Of a stretch of 64,000 nt of DNA, positions 59,701 to 64,000 are shown piece by piece. Location of the stretch: the NCBI GenBank assembly GCA_039519185.1, contig CM076851.1, positions 96,593,531 to 96,657,530 on the forward strand. The letters are read 5' to 3'. The position numbers were made by a program, and so were the translations under genes. This stretch comes from Astragalus membranaceus (lineage: Eukaryota; Streptophyta; Magnoliopsida; Fabales; Fabaceae). Below the pieces are notes generated by a model. That model was given only the letters and a program-made list of their open reading frames with translations, did not search any database and was not told the origin of the DNA. How positions within the stretch are numbered: the first letter of the stretch is position 1; each line of letters starts with the position of its first letter.

Positions 59701-60067
59701 CTACCCACTCAGGATATTTTGTCACAGCTAAGAATCCTGCATCGAACTGCTTCTTGACCTCATCTCTAATCTTTAGAGACATTTCAGGCTTCATCCGCCT
59801 TAACTTCTGCTTGACTGGCGGACATTCCGGTTTGACGGGCAACTTGTGTACTACAATGTTAGTATCCAAGCCAGGCATATCTTGATACGACCATGCGAAG
59901 ATGTCAACATAATCACGCAAAAGCTGAATCAACTTTGTGCGATTATTTTTATTCATTGCAGTACCGACCTTGACTTCTTTCTTATTCTCTTCAGTACCCA
60001 AGTTGATCATTTCTGTAGACTCCTCATGGGGCTCAATGACTTTTTCTTCTTGTTCTACCATTCTCAT
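56732..60067 (-). CDS. Ogre pol: RT, RNase H, archaeal-type RNase H, integrase
   Basis: 1111 residues from the first ATG, all open. The true reading probably enters from upstream through a spliced exon (to 60182), because the frame is open above the ATG (DFDYPVNQTEEDAEDDWDAPPE). Domains by residue: RT about 90-270 (YVDDMIAKS near 236), RNase H about 370-480, a second RNase H about 535-660 (FDGASNMWGHGVGAV, AEYEACILGI, YGDSALV, LADALA), integrase zinc region about 760-805 (HEGSFGTH, CHKCQIY) and core (DVIGPIE, ITDNGSN, NGAVEAANKN). The C-terminus has no chromodomain. The second RNase H is the mark of the Tat clade. Confidence 0.95.
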   Translation of the reverse strand: MRMVEQEEKVIEPHEESTEMINLGTEENKKEVKVGTAMNKNNRTKLIQLLRDYVDIFAWSYQDMPGLDTNIVVHKLPVKPECPPVKQKLRRMKPEMSLKIRDEVKKQFDAGFLAVTKYPEWVANIVPVPKKDGKVRMCVDYRDLNRASPKDDFPLPHIDVLVDSTARHSMFSFMDGYSGYNQIKTAPEDMEKTTFITPWGTFCYKVMPFGLKNAGATYQRAMVALFHDMMHKEIEVYVDDMIAKSKTDEEHVVNLQKLFERLRKYKLRLNPAKCTFGVRSGKLLGFIVSQKGIEVDPGKVRAILEMPAPKTEKEVRGFLGRLNYISRFIFQLTATCEPIFKLLCKDQEVKWNDKCQEAFEKIKVYLQNPPVLMPPVPGRPLILYLTVLDSSMGCVLGQQDESGKKEHAIYYLSKKFTDCETRYSPLEKTCCALAWAAHRLRQYMLSHTTWLVSKMDPIKYIFEKPALTGRIARWQMLLSEYDLVYVTQKAIKGSTLADYLAHQPVDDYQSMQCEFPDEDIMALFDEGKSQDDERWRVLFDGASNMWGHGVGAVLISPDNRFIPFTARLSFYVTNNIAEYEACILGIQAALDWKVKRLNVYGDSALVVHQVKGDWETRNPDLIPYRDYIQELIKPFEEITFQHIPRSENQLADALATLSSMFNVSCDKSLTTVRIQHRGLPAYHYCMAVEEESDNKPWYHDIKQYITNREYPPGITENDKRTLRRLSAGFFLSGDVLYKRNHDLVLLRCVTAEESVKIMREVHEGSFGTHSNAPTMARKILRAGYYWLQMEGDCYSFVRKCHKCQIYADHVHVPPAKLNVMTASWPFSMWGMDVIGPIEPKASNGHRFILVAIDYFTKWVEAASYSSVTSAVVAKFVKRDLICRYGLPNKIITDNGSNLNSKMMKNLCAEFKIQHHNSSPYRPKMNGAVEAANKNIKRIVQKMVVTYKDWHEMLPFALHGCRTSVRTSTGATPFSLVYGSEAVLPIEVEIPSLRVIMEAKLEEAEWAQVRLDQLNLIEEKRISALCHGQLYQQRMKTAFDKKVRPREFNKGDLVLKKILPIQTDPRGKWAPKYEGPYVVKKAFSGGALILANMDGDEIPNPVNSDAVKKFYA

Positions 60068-60182
60068 GATTTCCGGAGGAGCATCCCAATCATCCTCAGC
60101 ATCTTCCTCGGTTTGGTTAACCGGGTAATCAAAATCACAGTATGAATTATGGGCATTATTATTTTCAGAGATTATTTTCGAT

Positions 60183-60365
60183 CTGCATTAAAGTGGAACA
60201 GAAAATAAAAACGAAGAAAAGACACACAAATAAAAGACAAAGACACAAATTTTATTCAAAATAACATTTTATTGATTGATGAGTTTTGATAAAACATACG
60301 TGCCCGAATGAAATATCCCAGGGCCTTGGGCAGAGCCGAGGGACTTGCATTACAAAGATAATTAC
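60183..60365 (-). other. Predicted Ogre intron joining gag-pro to pol
   Basis: On the minus strand a GTAATT donor at 60365 overlaps the gag-pro stop codon (TAA at 60364-60362). A pyrimidine-rich stretch and TTTAATGCAG acceptor end at 60183. Removing these 183 bases deletes the stop and puts gag-pro and pol in one frame. Published work on Ogre reports such an intron between protease and RT, which supports the prediction. Confidence 0.75.
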
Positions 60366-63300
60366 TTTAAATTGAAAAACACGGGGAAATCCATGATCTC
60401 CCAGTTTTGCAGCTTCTCTCCAGCAGCACAGCAGCGCACCAAGCTGACAGCACGACCACTCGAGCTTGATCCTTCTTCAATCACATTGACCTGGTCAGGG
60501 TTTAGCATACCGGCACTCTGGAAATTGTTCTTGAGGTTAGTGATGACCATCTTCCCCTGATTGGGTATCCTTCCCTTGAGCTTGGCCAGCCTCTCCCTAT
60601 CGGCAAGACTTGGGACATACCCAACACCGAATCTTTCAATATTTCCCCTTAATTGGACGGGTCTCACAATTCCCTGAGCAGATTTTCCTAGGCCTTTACC
60701 AACCTGATATCCCTGTCCTAGCATCATCTTCGCTACCATCATATCAGCTCTGGACCACCTAGACTCCCACGGAGGCTTACTTTCAACAAAAACAGCGTTG
60801 GAAATTTCCAATCCTTGGAAGGCGGTCTCAAAGGATTCTTCTGCTGCTTCCACATAGTATTCACGTGGTGATCTGTTTATCAATGTTTCCTCTTCCCCAT
60901 GGATCACTATCAGCTTCCCCTCGGCCACAAACTTGAGCTTCTGGTGGAGCGAAGATGGCACTGCCCCAGCAGCATGTATCCAAGGTCGTCCCAATAGGCA
61001 ACTGTAGGAGGACCTGATGTCCATCACTTGGAAGACAACATAAAACACTTCGGGACCCACTTGCAGCGGCACTTCTACTTCTCCATAAACTTCCTTAACC
61101 GACCCATCAAACGCTCTGACCAGAGTAGAACTCGGTTTCAGATATGAACAATCTACATTCAACTTATCCATGGTAGACTTAGGCAGCACATTCAAGGATG
61201 AACCATTATCGACGAGCACCCTGGCAAGTATATAATCTCCACACTTGACTGAGATGTGGAGAGCTTGATTATGATTTTTCCCTGCCGGAGGAAGTTCAGT
61301 GTCTGAAAAGGTCAAATAATTGGATGCCACAATATTGCCGACAATCCCATCAAGCTGACCCACTGTAATGTCCTGGGAGACATGAGCTTCATTCAGAATC
61401 TTTAGCAGTGTTGCACGATGTGCCTCTGAACTGAGCAACAAAGAAAGCATTGAAATTTTAGATGGGGTTTGACTCAGCTGGTCTATCACCTGATATTCAC
61501 TCTGCCTCATCACCTTCAAGAATTCTTGAGCCTCCTTATCTGATACTTTTCTAACTTCTGCAGTTTCTTTGCCTTTTCCTTTACAGGCTCCTCCTTCTCC
61601 TGATTTGGGTGGCTCTCCCTTGAGGTTTTCAGGAGCATACAACCTTCCGCTCCTTGTAATACCGCTATTCCCAGCAATGTTGGTTACGTCCACAGTGCCC
61701 TTGGGGACCTCCGCCTGCATTCGTACATTGCAACTCCATGGGACCAACCTAGCCTCTCCACTAGGGGTGGCAGCGGGCACTGGAATAATGATAGTTGAAG
61801 GCCTTGTCGCAGCTGGACTGGAATTCAGATTGCAAGGAATCTCAAACGGCCTTCTGGAGCCTCTATTACCAGACTGCAAGGTAAATACATTTTCTTCTTT
61901 CTCCTGGACCCCTACTTGGACCAGGTGTCTGTCTAAAAGATCCTGGAGGACTGGCTTAAAACCCTCACACGCCCCAATGCAACGAAGATTACCACAGGTG
62001 TCTTTCCTAGCACACCCTTCTTTAATGACGCCGAGACGGCATAATTCAGCATGGATAAAGTCCAAAGGCATTTTGATGCGATCAACCTTTCTAACCAAAC
62101 ACTGGCCACCCAAATCCTCAACAGCATTAACAGAAGGCCCTCCATGTCCCGATAATGGATTTGTGGTCACATTGGGTTGCTGAAATGATATGGTCCTTGC
62201 GTCAAGCAATTCCTGCACTACGTACTTGAATGCTTTACAATCTTCTACCACATGACCCACTGCCCCGGAATGAAAGGCGCAGGTAGCATTTGCATTATAC
62301 CCTCTTGGGTAAGGAGGCTGGTACGGCTTCATTTGACGAGTGTTAATTATCTTATTAGTGATGAGATAATTAAACAGGTCCGTATAGGACATGGGAATGG
62401 GATCGAAAACAACAGGTTTTCTTTCATTGTAATTCCGGTATTGATAGTTGGATTGGAAATGCTGTGCAGGTGGTGCCTGAGAGGGGACAGGAACAGCTTG
62501 CGGAGAGTTGTTGTGGGATGGACCACTGGCTCCGATGATTGCATTAGTTTCTCCTTCCTTCTTCTTGTTGAATCCAGAAAAAGGCTTTTTCTGACTGGAG
62601 GAAGGTGTTGAACCATGAGCTATCCTTCCACTGCGCATACCATTCTCTACTCTTTCTCCCGTGACGACCATCTCAGAGAAATTCGAGGCCACACTACCGA
62701 CCAACCTATCATAGTACGCCGGAGGAAGAGTTTCCATGAACATGTGAACCATTTCCTTGTCCAGCAAAGGGGGTTTCACCTGAGCAGCAAGATTTCTCCA
62801 TCTCTGGGCATACTCTTTGAACGACTCGTTATCTTTCTTGGTCATGCATTGCAGCTGAGTTCTATCTGGAGCCAGATCATTGTTATACTGATATTGACGA
62901 ATGAAAGCATCCGCCAGATCTTTCCAGCATCGGACATGAGTCGGTTCCAATTGCATGTACCAATCCAAAGGCGCCCCAGCTAGGCTTTCCTGGAAGCAAT
63001 GCACCATCAAGTCATCATTGCGAGCATGAGCAGTCATTTTTCGGCAATACATTGTTACGTGACTAACGGGACAAGTTGTTCCTCTGTACTTATCGAAGGT
63101 GGGTGCTTTAAATTTGGGGGGTACGACCAGATCGGGAACCAAGCACAGCTCGTGGGCATTTCTGGCCCGGAAACCCACTCCTTCAACAGCCCTTAACCTT
63201 TCCTCCAACATCTGATACTGGCTTTTAGTTGCAACTGGGTAATTTTGCGGGAAACCAACAGCACCGTACTGAGGATTATTCACAGATACCACAGCCGGAG

Positions 63301-63844
63301 TCATATGCGGATGAACAGCATTCTGAGGGATAGAGCCCTGCATTTGCGGGTAAACAGTCATCAGCGAATTGAAACCCACTGGGGTTCTTGAAGCAGTTGC
63401 AGGGATTGGGATCTGAACCGGAGTTTGAGGAGTCCCTGTTCCCCCTTCATTCACGACAGCATCGGGCTGAGCCTGTTCTGCAGTCCCTGAAGGACCTCCT
63501 CCGGTATTTGCATCAACAACTGGAGGCACATATCCTAGTGGGAGACCATAAAGAGGCCATTGTACAGCCTGAAGGGCCTGGGAGACCCCGGACCCAGGAG
63601 GTGGAGGGAGATTGTTTATCCCGGCAGCAGTAGCTTCAGCGGTGCCAACATCCCTCAAGGCACTAATCACTCTTATAACTTCAGCCATCTGGGCTTTCAA
63701 GACTTCCAACTCAGCCTGAACAGCTTGATTCGCTTGATTCTCCCCCTGCGGACCCTGACCGTTAAGATTCTGAACAACTGGAACTTCATTATTCTGAGGG
63801 GGCGGTAGATCGCCCTGACCGGCGTTGCCTTCATTGTTCTCCAT
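60362..63844 (-). CDS. Ogre gag-protease polyprotein with G-patch
   Basis: 1160 residues, uninterrupted, starting MENNEGNAGQG at 63844. A start further upstream cannot be excluded. It has a Pro/Gln-rich N-terminus, a gag core (about 215-420, PPKFKAPTFDKYRG, PLDWYMQLEP, WRNLAAQVKPPL) and a zinc-knuckle-like CAFHSGAVGHVVEDC (about 520). Next come a second Cys cluster (about 610) and a retropepsin-like protease with VDNGSSLNVLP (about 875). A glycine-rich segment near 1035-1060 (LGQGYQVGKGLGKSAQG) fits the G-patch pattern. It forms the particle and matures it. Its stop lies inside the predicted intron, so unspliced RNA makes gag-pro only. Confidence 0.93.
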   Translation of the reverse strand: MENNEGNAGQGDLPPPQNNEVPVVQNLNGQGPQGENQANQAVQAELEVLKAQMAEVIRVISALRDVGTAEATAAGINNLPPPPGSGVSQALQAVQWPLYGLPLGYVPPVVDANTGGGPSGTAEQAQPDAVVNEGGTGTPQTPVQIPIPATASRTPVGFNSLMTVYPQMQGSIPQNAVHPHMTPAVVSVNNPQYGAVGFPQNYPVATKSQYQMLEERLRAVEGVGFRARNAHELCLVPDLVVPPKFKAPTFDKYRGTTCPVSHVTMYCRKMTAHARNDDLMVHCFQESLAGAPLDWYMQLEPTHVRCWKDLADAFIRQYQYNNDLAPDRTQLQCMTKKDNESFKEYAQRWRNLAAQVKPPLLDKEMVHMFMETLPPAYYDRLVGSVASNFSEMVVTGERVENGMRSGRIAHGSTPSSSQKKPFSGFNKKKEGETNAIIGASGPSHNNSPQAVPVPSQAPPAQHFQSNYQYRNYNERKPVVFDPIPMSYTDLFNYLITNKIINTRQMKPYQPPYPRGYNANATCAFHSGAVGHVVEDCKAFKYVVQELLDARTISFQQPNVTTNPLSGHGGPSVNAVEDLGGQCLVRKVDRIKMPLDFIHAELCRLGVIKEGCARKDTCGNLRCIGACEGFKPVLQDLLDRHLVQVGVQEKEENVFTLQSGNRGSRRPFEIPCNLNSSPAATRPSTIIIPVPAATPSGEARLVPWSCNVRMQAEVPKGTVDVTNIAGNSGITRSGRLYAPENLKGEPPKSGEGGACKGKGKETAEVRKVSDKEAQEFLKVMRQSEYQVIDQLSQTPSKISMLSLLLSSEAHRATLLKILNEAHVSQDITVGQLDGIVGNIVASNYLTFSDTELPPAGKNHNQALHISVKCGDYILARVLVDNGSSLNVLPKSTMDKLNVDCSYLKPSSTLVRAFDGSVKEVYGEVEVPLQVGPEVFYVVFQVMDIRSSYSCLLGRPWIHAAGAVPSSLHQKLKFVAEGKLIVIHGEEETLINRSPREYYVEAAEESFETAFQGLEISNAVFVESKPPWESRWSRADMMVAKMMLGQGYQVGKGLGKSAQGIVRPVQLRGNIERFGVGYVPSLADRERLAKLKGRIPNQGKMVITNLKNNFQSAGMLNPDQVNVIEEGSSSSGRAVSLVRCCAAGEKLQNWEIMDFPVFFNLK

Positions 63845-64000
63845 GTTTCTAGCTTGCAGGCGCGTCCAGTAACGATGATTAACCAGCTTGCCTTCTGTTT
63901 CTGTGGGTAGAACGTTTTCATGAGTACAAATATGAAATGCATAAATGAATGCAATGCATATGCATATGACTTTGCATTATTTTGTTTTAGCGCCGGGAAT
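63845..64000 (-). other. Ogre sequence upstream of gag
   Basis: The 156 bases to the window edge belong to the region between the 5' LTR (or ORF1) and gag. No coding feature can be supported. Confidence 0.5.

Larger units (their letters stand above)
50442..64000 (-). mobile_element. Ogre/Tat LTR retrotransposon, 3' part (runs off the window)
   Basis: The 3' LTR (50442-55115), polypurine tract, 3' untranslated region (about 55130-56731), RT-RNase H-aRNase H-integrase ORF, intron and gag-protease ORF are present. The 5' LTR and any upstream ORF1 are beyond 64000. A second, archaeal-type RNase H between the first RNase H and integrase, the DNGSS protease and the LTR start TGTCATACCCTAA place it in the Tat clade, most likely Ogre. 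Both main ORFs are open, so the insertion is probably recent. Confidence 0.93.

Noticed and set aside
61569..62183. 204-residue plus-strand ORF opposite Ogre gag
   Set aside because: It lies wholly antisense to an intact gag-pro frame with clear domains and shows no recognisable family.

Overview
The window looks like nuclear DNA from a large, repeat-rich plant genome. The evidence is plant-type Ty3/gypsy chromoviruses (Tekay/Del-like), an Ogre/Tat element, a SIRE-like Ty1/copia remnant, and a CACTA (En/Spm-type) transposase gene with plant-style GT-AG introns. Ogre elements and the Ogre LTR start TGTCATACCCTAATTTTGTC point to a eudicot, most likely a legume, but that is inference. I see no host single-copy gene, rRNA or tRNA gene. 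Everything that can be identified is transposable-element DNA.

Layout. 1-2366 is a decayed Tekay pol fragment (+), followed from 2419 by its 3' LTR, which fades into unassigned AT-rich sequence up to 6431. A CACTA transposase gene (+) starts at 6432, breaks off at 8917 and resumes at 46265, reading on to about 47225. The 37 kb between is a nested stack of minus-strand Tekay elements. Element A (8918-46264, duplication AACAA) sits in the CACTA gene. Composite B (15625-45300, duplication GTGCC) sits in A's 5' LTR. B has three LTRs and two internal regions. Inside B are element E (25092-33880, CTCAT), solo LTR G (36070-38623, GCCGG) and solo Ogre/Tat-type LTR H (41357-44686, ACAAC). Each insertion has matching 5-bp target duplications and TG...CA ends, so the order of events can be read directly.

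After the CACTA gene come a SIRE-like copia pol remnant (about 47590-49135, minus), a 175-bp CTT tract inside a 330-bp simple repeat, unassigned sequence to 50441, and the 3' two thirds of an Ogre element (50442 to beyond 64000, minus). The Ogre has a 4.67-kb LTR, an intact RT/RNase H/aRNase H/integrase ORF, an intact gag-protease ORF, and a predicted 183-bp intron that would remove the gag-pro stop and join the two in frame.

Coding state. E has one uninterrupted gag-pol ORF and near-identical LTRs, so it is young and possibly autonomous. A has lost most of gag and the protease but keeps RT. B keeps gag and protease but has lost the RT core, with the same deletion joint in both internal regions. 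A and B therefore carry complementary defects and could move only in trans.

Most unusual signal. The Ogre LTR and the diverged solo LTR H both carry series of short inverted repeats. A nearly constant 19-base loop is flanked by stem arms that change together from copy to copy, and these alternate with a second nested hairpin built on CTACGTA/TACGTAG. They lie toward the 3' end of the LTR in the sense direction. The pattern looks like a conserved structured RNA leader, or a cruciform-type DNA array, and I know of no description of it. A second shared theme is a GC-rich, palindrome-rich GCGC module in the LTRs of all four Tekay groups.
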